A stretch of 64,000 nt of DNA from Lachnospiraceae bacterium (GCA_022768465.1 JALELZ010000021.1:1-64000), one strand, 5' to 3'. Positions 27,182-35,962 are shown, numbered from the stretch's first letter. Numbers and translations: made by a program. The notes: generated by a model not told the origin, from the letters alone.

Positions 27182-29800
27182 TTACTTTTTTGAATCATTC
27201 CCGTAATAAGCTCTGAGATACATATTCTTTATCTCGCTTATCATCGGATAACGAGGGTTGGCTCCTGTACACTGATCATCGAATGCATTTAAGCTCATCT
27301 CATCAAGAGTAGCGAGGAATTCAGCCTCTTCCGGCACATAGTCCTTTATTGTAGGCTTAATACCAACTGTTGCCTTTAATTCATCAAGAGCAGCTATAAG
27401 CCTCTCAACCTTGTCATCTGCTGTTCTTCCGCCAAGTCCGAGTGCGTCAGCTATTTCAGCATAACGCTCCTTTGTGTGCGGATGATCGTACTGTGAGAAT
27501 GTTCCCATTCTTGTAGGTGCCTCAGCAGAGTTAAATCTGATAACCTCATCAAGCATAAGTGCGTTTGCAACACCGTGTGCTATGTGGTGGTATGCTCCAA
27601 GCTTGTGAGCCATTGAATGACAAACTCCGAGGAATGCATTGGCAAATGCCATACCTGCCATAGTTGCAGCATTAGCCATCTTCTCACGTGCCTCGAGATC
27701 GTCTCCATTCTCATAAGCCTTTGGAAGATACTTGAATATAGTCTTAAGTGCTCCGATTGCAAGGCTGTCAGTATAATCTGTAGCCATCATAGATGCATAT
27801 GCCTCAAGAGCATGTGATGCTGCGTCGATTCCTGATGCAGCTGTAAGGCCCTTAGGTGCAGTTACATGAAGATCTGCATCAACGATAGCCATATCAGGCA
27901 TAAGCTCATAATCAGCAAGCGGATACTTGATTCCGTTCTTCTCGTCAGTGATAACAGCAAACGGTGTAACCTCTGATCCTGTACCTGCAGATGTAGGAAC
28001 AGCTACGAACATAGCCTTCTCACCCATCTTAGGGAACTTATAGATACGCTTTCTGATGTCACAGAAACGCATAGCCATATCTGCGAAATCAGCTTCCGGA
28101 TGCTCATAGAGTACCCACATGATCTTTGCAGCATCCATTGCAGAACCGCCGCCTACTGCTATAATGCAGTCAGGCTGGAATGCTCTCATCTGCTCAGCAC
28201 CTTCTCTTGCACATTCGATCGTAGGATCAGGAAGAACTCCGAAGAATGCCTTGTGGTCAATTCCCATAGCATCAAGCTTATCTGTTATTGGCTTAAGTCC
28301 GCCGCTTGTAAATGTATGGCGTCCTGTTACTATAAATACCTTCTTTTTATTATACTCTGTCTTAAGTTCTTCAAGTGCAACCGGGAGACAGCCTCTCTTG
28401 AAATATACCTTCTCAGGTGCTCTGAACCAAAGCATGTTCTCTCTCCTCTCTGCAACTGTTTTTATATTCAGAAGATGCTTAACTCCGATATTTTCACTGA
28501 CAGCATTGCCGCCCCATGAACCGCAGCCAAGAGTAAGAGATGGTGCAAGCATGAAGTTATAGAGGTCTCCGAGTCCGCCGTGTGCAGAAGGTGTGTTAAC
28601 TACTATACGGCAGGTCTTCATCTTTGCCTCAAACTGAGCAACCTTTTCAGGGCACTTCTTCTCATCAAGATAAATGCTTGATGTATGACCATTACCGCCT
28701 ATAAATACGAGAGTCTCTGCCTTATCTACAGCCTCATCGAAGTTTGTTGCATGATACATTGCGAGTACTGGTGAAAGCTTCTCGTGTGCAAACGGCTCTA
28801 CAGCTTCTGTCTTGGTAACTTCACCTATAAGTATCTTTGTATCCTCAGGCACCTTGACACCTGCAAGCTCAGCAATGTAATGAGCCGACTTTCCGACAAC
28901 CTCTGCGCTTACTGATCCGTTTTCCTTAATAACTGTACGGCCAACCTTCTCAGCCTCATCAGCCTTAAGGAAGTAGCAGCCTCTCTTTATAAACTCATTC
29001 TTAACAGCCTTATAGATGCTGTCAACAACTATAACTGACTGCTCTGATGCACAGATAACTCCGTTATCAAAGGTCTTTGAATGAATGATAGAGCTTACTG
29101 CAAGCTGAATATCAGCTGTATCATCAATAACTGCAGGTACGTTACCGGCTCCGACACCGATCGCAGGTGTTCCTGATGAATATGCAGCCTTGACCATGTT
29201 AGGTCCGCCTGTTGCAAGGATGAGGTCTGAATCCTCCATGAGGTGCTGTGCAAGCTCGTATGTAGGCTCGTCTATCCAACCAATAATATTTTCAGGTGCT
29301 CCTGCTGCTACAGCTGCCTCAAGAACGATCTTAGCAGCCTCTATTGTAGCGTGCTTAGCTCTGAAATGCGGGCTGATGATAAGAGCATTTCTGGTCTTTA
29401 ATGCAAGAAGGCATTTAAAAATAGCTGTTGATGTAGGATTGGTTGTAGGTATGATAGCACTTACAAGTCCGACCGGCTCAGCTACTCTTGAATAACCGTA
29501 TTCTTTATTTTCTTCAATTATGCCACAGGTCTTTGTATCTCTGTATGCATTGTAAATGTACTCTGCAGCGAAGGCATTCTTTATAACCTTATCTTCAACT
29601 CGACCCATGCCTGTCTCTTCGACAGCCTGCTTTGCGAGAGGTATCTTATTCACATTAGCTGCTGTAGCTGCTGCAAGGAATATTTTATCCACCTGCTCCT
29701 GAGTATAAGTTGCATAGACTTCCTGTGCCGCTCTTGTACGTTTTATGGCTTCCTTAAGGGTATCAAGGCTGTCTACAGTTTCATAGTGTTTGCTTGTCAT
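27182..29800 (-). CDS. adhE: Bifunctional acetaldehyde-CoA/alcohol dehydrogenase
   Basis: AdhE reduces acetyl-CoA to acetaldehyde and then ethanol, regenerating NAD+ during fermentation. The N-terminal aldehyde dehydrogenase half (about residues 1-440) has the catalytic cysteine in NGVICASEQSVIV. The C-terminal iron-dependent alcohol dehydrogenase half (from about 455) has GGGSAMDAAKIM and the metal-binding histidines in CHSMAHKLGAYHHIAHG. I start at MTSKHYETVD because GGAGG lies immediately upstream of that ATG; the product is 872 aa, normal for AdhE. It is transcribed alone, with a promoter and Rex-like operator upstream. Confidence 0.97.
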   Translation of the reverse strand: MTSKHYETVDSLDTLKEAIKRTRAAQEVYATYTQEQVDKIFLAAATAANVNKIPLAKQAVEETGMGRVEDKVIKNAFAAEYIYNAYRDTKTCGIIEENKEYGYSRVAEPVGLVSAIIPTTNPTSTAIFKCLLALKTRNALIISPHFRAKHATIEAAKIVLEAAVAAGAPENIIGWIDEPTYELAQHLMEDSDLILATGGPNMVKAAYSSGTPAIGVGAGNVPAVIDDTADIQLAVSSIIHSKTFDNGVICASEQSVIVVDSIYKAVKNEFIKRGCYFLKADEAEKVGRTVIKENGSVSAEVVGKSAHYIAELAGVKVPEDTKILIGEVTKTEAVEPFAHEKLSPVLAMYHATNFDEAVDKAETLVFIGGNGHTSSIYLDEKKCPEKVAQFEAKMKTCRIVVNTPSAHGGLGDLYNFMLAPSLTLGCGSWGGNAVSENIGVKHLLNIKTVAERRENMLWFRAPEKVYFKRGCLPVALEELKTEYNKKKVFIVTGRHTFTSGGLKPITDKLDAMGIDHKAFFGVLPDPTIECAREGAEQMRAFQPDCIIAVGGGSAMDAAKIMWVLYEHPEADFADMAMRFCDIRKRIYKFPKMGEKAMFVAVPTSAGTGSEVTPFAVITDEKNGIKYPLADYELMPDMAIVDADLHVTAPKGLTAASGIDAASHALEAYASMMATDYTDSLAIGALKTIFKYLPKAYENGDDLEAREKMANAATMAGMAFANAFLGVCHSMAHKLGAYHHIAHGVANALMLDEVIRFNSAEAPTRMGTFSQYDHPHTKERYAEIADALGLGGRTADDKVERLIAALDELKATVGIKPTIKDYVPEEAEFLATLDEMSLNAFDDQCTGANPRYPMISEIKNMYLRAYYGNDSKK

Positions 29801-29878
29801 TTCATCCTCCATGATATTCAGCCGTTTCCCCTTATACGGCTCTTGATATGAATAATAATAGTTAAAAAAGTGACATTC

Positions 29879-29896
29879 ATGTTATTTTTTTAACTA
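29879..29896 (-). promoter_or_regulatory. Rex-like operator at adhE
   Basis: The minus-strand TAGTTAAAAAAATAACAT differs from the Rex consensus form TTGTTAAnnnnnnTAACAA at two outer positions. It lies just downstream of the predicted adhE start site, where bound Rex would block transcription. adhE is a well known Rex target in clostridia. The site also forms part of a larger 10-bp inverted repeat, AGTTAAAAAA (29860-29869) and TTTTTTAACT (29886-29895). No rex gene is in the window. Confidence 0.6.
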
Positions 29897-29906
29897 TCAT
29901 GTCAAA

Positions 29907-29935
29907 ATCTTAACACTCTATCATGGGTTTGTAAA
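29907..29935 (-). promoter_or_regulatory. Candidate adhE promoter
   Basis: TTTACA (29930-29935) and TAAGAT (29907-29912), spacer 17 nt, minus strand. The predicted start is near 29900, about 100 nt before the adhE ATG. A second TTGACA (29900-29905) lacks a good -10. Confidence 0.6.
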
Positions 29936-30071
29936 GGTGCACAAAGCTATTTTGTTATTATATTTTTAAATTATGCACATTGATTATTATCAATCATCAA
30001 GAGCCTGTCATATTTTCTTTATATATCTTTAATAATTGTTCTTTTATGTTTTTGGTTATTTTCTCTCTCCA

Positions 30072-30851
30072 TCAATGACAGCTGTGACTTCCGCAGCCGT
30101 GATTTCCGCAGGTGTGTCCGCCTTCTCCATGCTCGTGATCATGATGACTGCAGTGCACATTAGGATCATAGCCAAGATTATCTGAAAGAAGTGCATTTAC
30201 TGCTGCATCTGCATCACCGCTTACACCGCCGTAAAGCTTAATGCCTGCTTCTGCCAGTGCTGCCTGTGCTCCTCCGCCTATTCCGCCGCAAATGAGTGTA
30301 TTTACGCCGTGCTGCATCAAAAATCCTGCCAAAGCACCATGACCGCTTCCGTTTGTATCAACAACCTCAGAACCTGTTATTTTTCCGTCTTCTACTTCAT
30401 AAAGCTTAAACTGCTCTGTATGTCCGAAATGCTGAAATATCTGACCATTTTCATATGTAACTGCTATTCTCATAATGTTTTCTCCTTTTTGATTACTGTT
30501 GAATTTCTTTGTCCTTAATGCCGGTTCTTTGCAGCGGCGCCCGCAGAGATCGTTTTCCTGCCCTCCGCATATACGGTAGTTTCCGCCGGTGATATGAAGC
30601 GGTTTCCCATAAACCAGACAGGCAGCCACCTTGCATCTGGCACTTTCATAAATCTCCTGCACCGTCGATCTGGAAATGTCCATCTGTTCGGCACATTGCT
30701 CATGAGTCTGCTGCTCCAGATCCACCAGTCTTATAACCTCGTATTCATCCAATGTCAAAAGGATTGGCTCAGTATCTGTACCTCCGACCGGACAAAATCT
30801 GTCCGCCTTAGGCATACTGCATATCCTTCTGCATCTTGGCGGTCTTGACAT
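30072..30851 (-). CDS. DUF134 regulator fused to a NifX/NafY-like domain
   Basis: A 259-aa fusion. Residues of about 1-100 are DUF134: RPPRCRRICSMPKADRFCP with its cysteines, then a helix-turn-helix (LDEYEVIRLVDLEQQTHEQCAEQMDISRSTVQEIYESARCKVA). Residues of about 125-225 form a dinitrogenase iron-molybdenum cofactor-type domain (MRIAVTYENGQIFQHFGHTEQFKLYEV, GHGALAGFLMQHGVNTLICGGIGGGA). The tail is His/Cys-rich (HCSHHDHEHGEGG, HTCGNHGCGSHSCH) and probably binds metal. Separate DUF134 and NifX-like genes are common neighbours in anaerobes. AAGGAGGTG precedes the ATG. A metal or Fe-S responsive role is an inference; no nif genes are present here. Confidence 0.85.
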   Translation of the reverse strand: MSRPPRCRRICSMPKADRFCPVGGTDTEPILLTLDEYEVIRLVDLEQQTHEQCAEQMDISRSTVQEIYESARCKVAACLVYGKPLHITGGNYRICGGQENDLCGRRCKEPALRTKKFNSNQKGENIMRIAVTYENGQIFQHFGHTEQFKLYEVEDGKITGSEVVDTNGSGHGALAGFLMQHGVNTLICGGIGGGAQAALAEAGIKLYGGVSGDADAAVNALLSDNLGYDPNVHCSHHDHEHGEGGHTCGNHGCGSHSCH

Positions 30852-30868
30852 ATACGCACCTCCTTTTC

Positions 30869-30909
30869 CGGTATATACCGATTATCTGATTAATTGTCTA
30901 AAATGTCAA
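30869..30909 (-). promoter_or_regulatory. Promoter and palindromic operator of the DUF134-NifX gene
   Basis: Minus-strand TTGACA (30904-30909) and GATAAT (30881-30886) with a 17-nt spacer. The perfect 12-bp palindrome CGGTATATACCG (30869-30880) follows the -10 directly, at the expected transcription start. It is a good candidate autoregulatory site for the DUF134 helix-turn-helix. Confidence 0.7.
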
Positions 30910-31049
30910 TCTTTATAATTCTCCGAATGCTTTAAAATAGCTTTCCTTCATTCAAAAGCTACTGAAAATTTCTTTTTATTGTTCCAAAATCAGAGATAAA
31001 GAACAAAATCAATTCTTTACAAAATTTCGTTTCCGGATAATCATATATA

Positions 31050-31146
31050 AAAAACGACCGCATATGAGCATTTCCGTGAGCTGAAATTCTTTTATCGGAG
31101 TTTAACCGATAAAAACTTTGCTCATCATGTATGCCCGTATACGGTC
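31050..31146 (-). ncRNA. Large imperfect hairpin with T-tract (structured RNA or elaborate terminator)
   Basis: On the minus strand GACCG...TGAGCA pairs with TGCTCATATG...CGGTC over about 90 nt. It encloses a second perfect hairpin, TTTTATCGG-TTAAACT-CCGATAAAA, and is followed by TTTTTT. It lies about 55 nt after the stop of the DUF4145-type gene, so it can end that transcript. It is larger than a normal terminator. The rest of 30910-31201 shows nothing else. Confidence 0.5.
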
Positions 31147-31201
31147 GCATTATCTAAGTTTTATGTTTAAATATGTTTTTAGCTTTGGTTTATTACGTTT
31201 T

Positions 31202-32236
31202 TTACTCAGCCTTGGTTATAAGATCTTTTCTTACTACAACGCTTACTCCGTCCAATGTGAACTGTACAAAATCAGATCCTTCAATAGGTGTTACCGCTCC
31301 TATAACTGTACCTGCCGCAAGCTGTGTATATATCCTATCCTGATTATCAGCATAACGAATATTTGTGCCGTCATCTATGATCTTATAATTAACTACCGGT
31401 GCCTCAGTCTCAGGCTCTGTAGTTTCAGGCTCTGTCTCTGTCTCCTCAGTCTCAGGCTCTGTCTGTTCTACTGTAACAACCGGCTGACTGGAAGTCTCAG
31501 TTACTGTAGGCTTTGACGGAAGCAGACTCCTGATAATGATAACTATCAATATAACAACTACTACAGGTATGATTATCCTGAGAATGTCATAAATATTTAT
31601 GCCGCCTCTTTCTTCCTCAGCATTGTAATCGCGCTCACGTCTGCGTCCGTCACGATTGCGGCGATCTCTGTCTCTGTTATAAAAGTCCCTGTCTGATCTT
31701 TCACTTCTGTCCCTGTCAGTTCTTCTCTGTGAACCCTCAGGATTTCTTCGAGGCATATCTTCAAGACCCCAGTCTCTTCGTTCATCTCCATCGCTTCTGC
31801 TTTCTGAAGAATACCTATCCTCCTGAACAGGTCCTCTGGTATTTCTATTCACTCTTATCGGAGTTCTGTCAACGCTGACATCTTTACGTGAAAGATACGT
31901 CTGTATTTCATTTTTAAGAAGATAATAAGCACTCTGCGCATCTTCTTCATTCTCTGCAGACTCATGGACTATTTTATTGCCGTAAAGGCGGATAGTATGA
32001 TATGCATCTCTTGATGCCATATTAATAAAGCCGCCTGCATAGAGCTGCTCAATGGTATCAGCAAGTGTTGTATACTCTATGCCGCGCTCTAAAGCATAGC
32101 TCCTGATAAGTCGTTCCTCTATCTGTCTCGCTCTGACAATGCTGAGACCGTATTCTCTTCTGCTGAGAAGCCCTGCAACATCGGCAAGACCGTTTTCGGC
32201 ATATTCCTTTATATCTATTCCTCTGTAATCAGCCAT
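31202..32236 (-). CDS. DUF4145-like membrane protein with C-terminal SH3-like domain
   Basis: 344 aa from MADYRGIDIKEYAENG, an ATG preceded by GGAGGC; the ORF track starts 19 codons too early. Residues of about 15-125 are helical and resemble a DUF4145/HEPN-like unit (LSIVRARQIEERLIRSYALERG, YHTIRLYGNKIVHES). An Arg/Asp/Glu-rich cytoplasmic linker follows (DRDRSERSDRDFYNRDRDRR). Next come one very hydrophobic membrane helix (IIIPVVVVILIVIIIRSLL), a Thr/Glu-rich stalk, and a C-terminal SH3-like module (NIRYADNQDRIYTQLAAGTVI). It resembles a membrane-anchored sensor. The function is unknown. Confidence 0.65.
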   Translation of the reverse strand: MADYRGIDIKEYAENGLADVAGLLSRREYGLSIVRARQIEERLIRSYALERGIEYTTLADTIEQLYAGGFINMASRDAYHTIRLYGNKIVHESAENEEDAQSAYYLLKNEIQTYLSRKDVSVDRTPIRVNRNTRGPVQEDRYSSESRSDGDERRDWGLEDMPRRNPEGSQRRTDRDRSERSDRDFYNRDRDRRNRDGRRRERDYNAEEERGGINIYDILRIIIPVVVVILIVIIIRSLLPSKPTVTETSSQPVVTVEQTEPETEETETEPETTEPETEAPVVNYKIIDDGTNIRYADNQDRIYTQLAAGTVIGAVTPIEGSDFVQFTLDGVSVVVRKDLITKAE

Positions 32237-32354
32237 TAATAGCCTCCGCTGTTTGAATTGATTTTTACCTATAATACAAATACATTCTATCACAATTATT
32301 TTTTAGTTTGTGAATTATTGATTAATTTTGACAAAAGAATGCATTGAGACAAAA

Positions 32355-32394
32355 ATAAAAGCCCATGCCGATCTTACATCAACACAGACTTTCG
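32355..32394 (-). terminator. tRNA-Lys terminator
   Basis: AAGTCTGTG pairs with CATGGGCTT (several G-U pairs), followed by TTATTTTTG on the minus strand, directly after the tRNA 3' end. Confidence 0.6.
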
Positions 32395-32397
32395 TGA

Positions 32398-32470
32398 TGC
32401 GCGTTCAGGGGTTCGAACCCTGGACAACCTGATTAAGAGTCAGGTGCTCTACCAACTGAGCTAAACGCGC
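32398..32470 (-). tRNA. tRNA-Lys (CTT)
   Basis: Minus-strand cloverleaf of 73 nt with acceptor GCGCGTT/AACGCGC and discriminator A. The anticodon arm CCTGA-CTCTTAA-TCAGG gives anticodon CTT. The T-loop is GGTTCGAACC. Confidence 0.95.
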
Positions 32471-32502
32471 TTTTTATTGTATCGCCTCAAGCGACGTTCA
32501 TT

Positions 32503-32531
32503 ATGATACAATATCATAATTATAAAGTCAA
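32503..32531 (-). promoter_or_regulatory. tRNA-Lys promoter
   Basis: TTGACT (32526-32531) and TATCAT (32503-32508), 17-nt spacer, minus strand, ending 33 nt before the tRNA. Confidence 0.78.
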
Positions 32532-32580
32532 TAGGATTTTTTCATTTTTTCTATTTTTTTCTGCAAAGTGCCTTGTCAAA

Positions 32581-33489
32581 CTAACTTCCACCCCTCAACT
32601 CCCAAAACGCCACTGCGCTTGCAGCTGCAACATTAAGAGAATCTACACCGTGCATCATCGGTATTTTCACTGTGGCATCGCAGGCATTTATCGTTTCTTC
32701 TCTAAGCCCGGGCCCTTCCGAGCCTAAAATAATAGCGATACGCTCTTTTTCTTTAAATGCCTTATCATTTATATCCAGGGTGTCATTACGAAGTGCCATT
32801 GCGACTGTAAAAAAGCCCATCTCCTGAAGTGCTTTTACATAATCACTATTAATCTGTACTGATGAATTCTCAGCTCTATTATTCTCTATATATGTCCACG
32901 GTATCTGAAAAACCGTTCCCATGCTGACTCTTGCAGCTCTTCTGTAATACGGATCACTGCAGCCCTTAGTAAGAAGTACCGCATCCATACCGAGTGCCGC
33001 CGCAGATCTGAATATTGCTCCGATATTAGTGGGGTTCATCACGTCCTCAAGTACCGCTATTCGCGATGCCTTCGCACATATCTCTTCAACAGTTTTAGAC
33101 CTTGGTCTCCTGAATGCGCACAGCATGCCTCTTGTCATAGGAAAACCGGTAAGCTCTCTAAGCACGGCTTTATCTGCCGCATAAATATTTATTGTACCGA
33201 TATCTTCCTGTTTTGTAACTCCGACTCTTGTATCGATATTCTCTTCTGTTTTGCCTTTAGCTTCAACAATATCAATAATTCTTTTCGTCTCCGAATTACC
33301 CGCATCTGTTTTATCAATAAGCATTGAAACAGGTATACAGCCGGCATTTAAAGCTCTTTCAATAACATTTGGGCTTTCTGCTATAAAAAGGCCTCCGTAT
33401 GGCTCATAGTAGTGTCTCAGCTCATTTTCGCCCAATTTTGAAAATATATTAAGCTCAGGAAGATTTATATCATTTACCTCTTTTATCAC
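32581..33489 (-). CDS. TrmH/SpoU-family RNA 2'-O-methyltransferase
   Basis: A 302-aa enzyme of the SPOUT superfamily. The three knot motifs are present: motif 1 VLEDVMNPTNIGAIFRSAAALG, motif 2 IAIILGSEGPGL, motif 3 VKIPMMHGVDSLNVAAASAV. The N-terminal substrate-binding extension (about residues 1-125) includes GGLFIAESPNVIERAL. It probably methylates a ribose in rRNA or tRNA; the target nucleotide cannot be assigned. It is transcribed alone on the minus strand. Confidence 0.88.
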   Translation of the reverse strand: MIKEVNDINLPELNIFSKLGENELRHYYEPYGGLFIAESPNVIERALNAGCIPVSMLIDKTDAGNSETKRIIDIVEAKGKTEENIDTRVGVTKQEDIGTINIYAADKAVLRELTGFPMTRGMLCAFRRPRSKTVEEICAKASRIAVLEDVMNPTNIGAIFRSAAALGMDAVLLTKGCSDPYYRRAARVSMGTVFQIPWTYIENNRAENSSVQINSDYVKALQEMGFFTVAMALRNDTLDINDKAFKEKERIAIILGSEGPGLREETINACDATVKIPMMHGVDSLNVAAASAVAFWELRGGS

Positions 33490-33594
33490 CGCTTAAACTC
33501 CTAATGAAAATCTATATGCTTTATGCCTTCAAAGCATCTATGCCAAATATCTAATCTTGTAAGCAAAATATCGGTTACATATATTCATTATATC

Positions 33595-33623
33595 TTGTTA
33601 ATATACCTCAGTTAACCTATATT
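33595..33623 (+). promoter_or_regulatory. Candidate racemase promoter
   Basis: TTGTTA (33595-33600) and TATATT (33618-33623), spacer 17 nt, 55 nt before the ATG. The repeat GTTAA...TTAAC lies in the spacer region. Confidence 0.55.
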
Positions 33624-33678
33624 TATAATAACTTGCAACATCCAATAAAATTCTTATTAAAAGGAGCTCAATCATACA

Positions 33679-34329
33679 ATGAACCCAAAGCCTATTGCCG
33701 TATTTGCAGGAACACCAGTCGACACAAAAATGGGCGCTGAATGCCTTGAAGCACACGGTCTTATTCCGTTAATGTATCCCGTTTCAAAGGATCCTCATGA
33801 ACAGCATATGTTTCAGGTGAGTCCTCTGGAGGAAAAACATGAGATACTTAAGACAATGCTGAATGATGCCATATCAAAGAATTGTGACAGGGCATTCATT
33901 TACTGTAATTCCCTTTCCGGCGCCGTAAGCTTTCCGGCTCTTTCAAATGAACTCGGACTCCGCATAATAACACCTATGGATGCACATGCAAGCCTTGCCT
34001 CAGATTATAGAAAGCTTGCTGTCATTGCTTATAATCCTCAGGCCTTAAGCGGCATTGAGCTTGCTATGATGCATGCCAACCCTGATCTCACTATGCTTAC
34101 CTCCAGTGTAATGCCTGTCGTTTTTGACATAGAAAAGGGCTTTTCTCCGGATGAAATAATTGATCGCAATCATCTTGCAGAGCTTTGTGATTATTATACA
34201 GCCTGCGGCTGCGAAGGTCTGGTACTCGGCTGCACACATTTCCCATACTTAAAAAACGCCCTTTCAAAGCGCACAGCACTGCCTATCATAGATCCGGCCG
34301 AGGAGATGGTACGTCTTCTTTTAAAATAA
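33679..34329 (+). CDS. Aspartate/glutamate racemase family protein
   Basis: 216 aa. Two cysteine motifs typical of cofactor-independent amino acid racemases are present: IYCNSLSGAVSFP with a candidate first Cys (about residue 75), and LVLGCTHFPYLKN with the second (about 189). The fold matches the Asp/Glu racemase superfamily but is shorter and more divergent than MurI. The N-terminus MNPKPIAVFAGTPVDTKMGAEC resembles family members of unknown substrate. AAGGAGCTC precedes the ATG by about 12 nt. It is monocistronic with its own promoter and terminator. Confidence 0.8.
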   Translation: MNPKPIAVFAGTPVDTKMGAECLEAHGLIPLMYPVSKDPHEQHMFQVSPLEEKHEILKTMLNDAISKNCDRAFIYCNSLSGAVSFPALSNELGLRIITPMDAHASLASDYRKLAVIAYNPQALSGIELAMMHANPDLTMLTSSVMPVVFDIEKGFSPDEIIDRNHLAELCDYYTACGCEGLVLGCTHFPYLKNALSKRTALPIIDPAEEMVRLLLK

Positions 34330-34383
34330 GCTGCCACAGCAGTACCGCCTCAGACTATTATAATAATATATTAAAATAAATAT

Positions 34384-34428
34384 GCCTTCGCAGATCAACG
34401 ATCTATAAATTTTCTGCGAAGGCTTTTT
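34384..34428 (+). terminator. Racemase terminator
   Basis: Perfect stem GCCTTCGCAG/CTGCGAAGGC followed by TTTTTA, about 55 nt after the stop. Confidence 0.85.
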
Positions 34429-34518
34429 ATAGTATTATTTTCTGATATTCAATCAAACCTGCAGTCACCTGCAGGTTTAAGGCAAATTCACTGTTTTTTC
34501 ATCAATTAAACTAATTAA

Positions 34519-35181
34519 TTACTTTATAATAGGCACATAAGTTTCAATAAGCTCTGCCGGAATGCTTATCTCTGTCATATCCATTGCATATGCATACGTT
34601 CCGTCATTCCAGATGACCACGCTGTAGCTGTCTGCTGCCTCTCCCTTTGCAATAACAGTCATGCCATTAATTTCCATTGTCTCTGTCACATCGTAATCGT
34701 TGTAATCTCCGCTTACATCTACGATCTCAGTGCCGTCTGTATTTTCAGCCTCCTCTGCATCTACTGAGGACTCTTCTGAAGCTTTATCCTCATCCTTGTA
34801 CGCTTCGATCAAAGCCTTTCTGACTAATATTCCTCCATCATCCGGTGCTCCCTCCCCTTTATTGAACACCTGGATCATTTCGCCTTTTATAGCCTGATAA
34901 GTCTTATTCTCAAGATCGTCAAATGTCGGTGTTTCCAGCGTGAAGCCCGCTTCCTTTTCTGCATCCTCTATCGAATCACAATCTATAAACGGATTCGGAA
35001 TTCCTACAGCATTGGTATCTTTCGATGATTCAGGCTCTGCAGTTTCACTTTCCGCCTCAGATGTTTCTTCCTCAGAGGTTTCTACCTTTGTTTCATTATT
35101 ATTTTTACCACCGCAGCCTGCTGCAAGCACTGCCGCAAGCGCAGCGACTGCCATTATATTAATCAATCTTATCTTTCTCAT
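34519..35181 (-). CDS. Secreted lipoprotein of unknown function
   Basis: A 220-aa lipoprotein from MRKIRLINIMAVAALAAVLAAGC, an ATG preceded by AGGGAGG; the ORF track starts 22 codons too early. The lipobox LAAGC is at about residues 19-23. A Glu/Ser-rich tether (TSEEETSEAESETAEPESS) precedes a folded domain beginning NPFIDCDSIEDAEKEAGFTLETP. That pattern is seen in clostridial lipoproteins of the DUF4367-like type. A second acidic insert (ASEESSVDAEEAENTDG) interrupts the domain. No ligand can be proposed. Confidence 0.75.
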   Translation of the reverse strand: MRKIRLINIMAVAALAAVLAAGCGGKNNNETKVETSEEETSEAESETAEPESSKDTNAVGIPNPFIDCDSIEDAEKEAGFTLETPTFDDLENKTYQAIKGEMIQVFNKGEGAPDDGGILVRKALIEAYKDEDKASEESSVDAEEAENTDGTEIVDVSGDYNDYDVTETMEINGMTVIAKGEAADSYSVVIWNDGTYAYAMDMTEISIPAELIETYVPIIK

Positions 35182-35392
35182 TTTATGACCTCCCTTTTTA
35201 GCATACCCTTCGCCATGAACTATTATCATCGGGCTTTGCAGTTTCACTATATAGAAATGCTGTGAACTTAATGTGTCTGTATATTTACATATATCTTAAA
35301 CGATACCTATTATACAAGCACATATTCACAGCATTAATAATTATTATCAGCAGCTTAATAAGTTAACTATTCTTTTTTTACACCTTATAGTT

Positions 35393-35914
35393 TTATGCCT
35401 TATACATTTTAAAATGTCCGGCCTTATATTCCTTAGATGCCTCAATATACTCGTCAGCATTTTCTATGATTTCAATTATTTCCTGTTCGTTAAGTGCTCT
35501 CTTTACCTTTGCCGGTGCACCTACAGCAAGTGAACCGTCAGGTATCTCTGCACCGCCTGTAACAAGCGCCCCGGCTCCGATAATACAATTCTTGCCAATA
35601 TGTGCACCGTTTAATATTATAGCACCCATGCCTATTAATGTATTATCATCGATCCTTGCACTGTGAATAATTGCACTGTGTCCTACTGTTACATTTTTTC
35701 CAAGGACTACCGGATAGTCTTCATCGCAATGCACCACTACACTATCCTGAATATTTGAGCCTTCGCCGATAATGCAGTAATTATTATCCGCTCTTATAAG
35801 TGCGTTGTACCAGACACTTGCGCCTGATTCTATTCTTGCGTCACCTATGATAGTTGCATTATGTGCTACAAATACATTCTCCGCAACCTGCGGCTCAATA
35901 TTTACATGCTTCAT
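35393..35914 (-). CDS. Gamma-carbonic anhydrase family protein
   Basis: A 173-aa left-handed beta-helix protein with hexapeptide repeats. Zinc-ligand histidines are in VVVHCDED and VTVGHSAIIHSA, and the Arg/Asp of ALIRADNN are as in the YrdA/PaaY subgroup. The family forms trimers and binds metal; carbonic anhydrase activity varies between members. It follows deoC by 48 nt on the same strand. Confidence 0.88.
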   Translation of the reverse strand: MKHVNIEPQVAENVFVAHNATIIGDARIESGASVWYNALIRADNNYCIIGEGSNIQDSVVVHCDEDYPVVLGKNVTVGHSAIIHSARIDDNTLIGMGAIILNGAHIGKNCIIGAGALVTGGAEIPDGSLAVGAPAKVKRALNEQEIIEIIENADEYIEASKEYKAGHFKMYKA

Positions 35915-35962
35915 GATAAGGCCTTCCTTTCATTAATTTGTTATCCTACATTCCAATAAAGC

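Noticed and set aside
29900-29905. TTGACA as the adhE -35 box
   Set aside because: No acceptable -10 lies 16-18 nt downstream; TTTACA/TAAGAT just upstream is the better pair.
30959-31150. 63-aa minus-strand ORF
   Set aside because: It is contained in a hairpin-rich intergenic region, has no Shine-Dalgarno, and its codons coincide with stem sequences.
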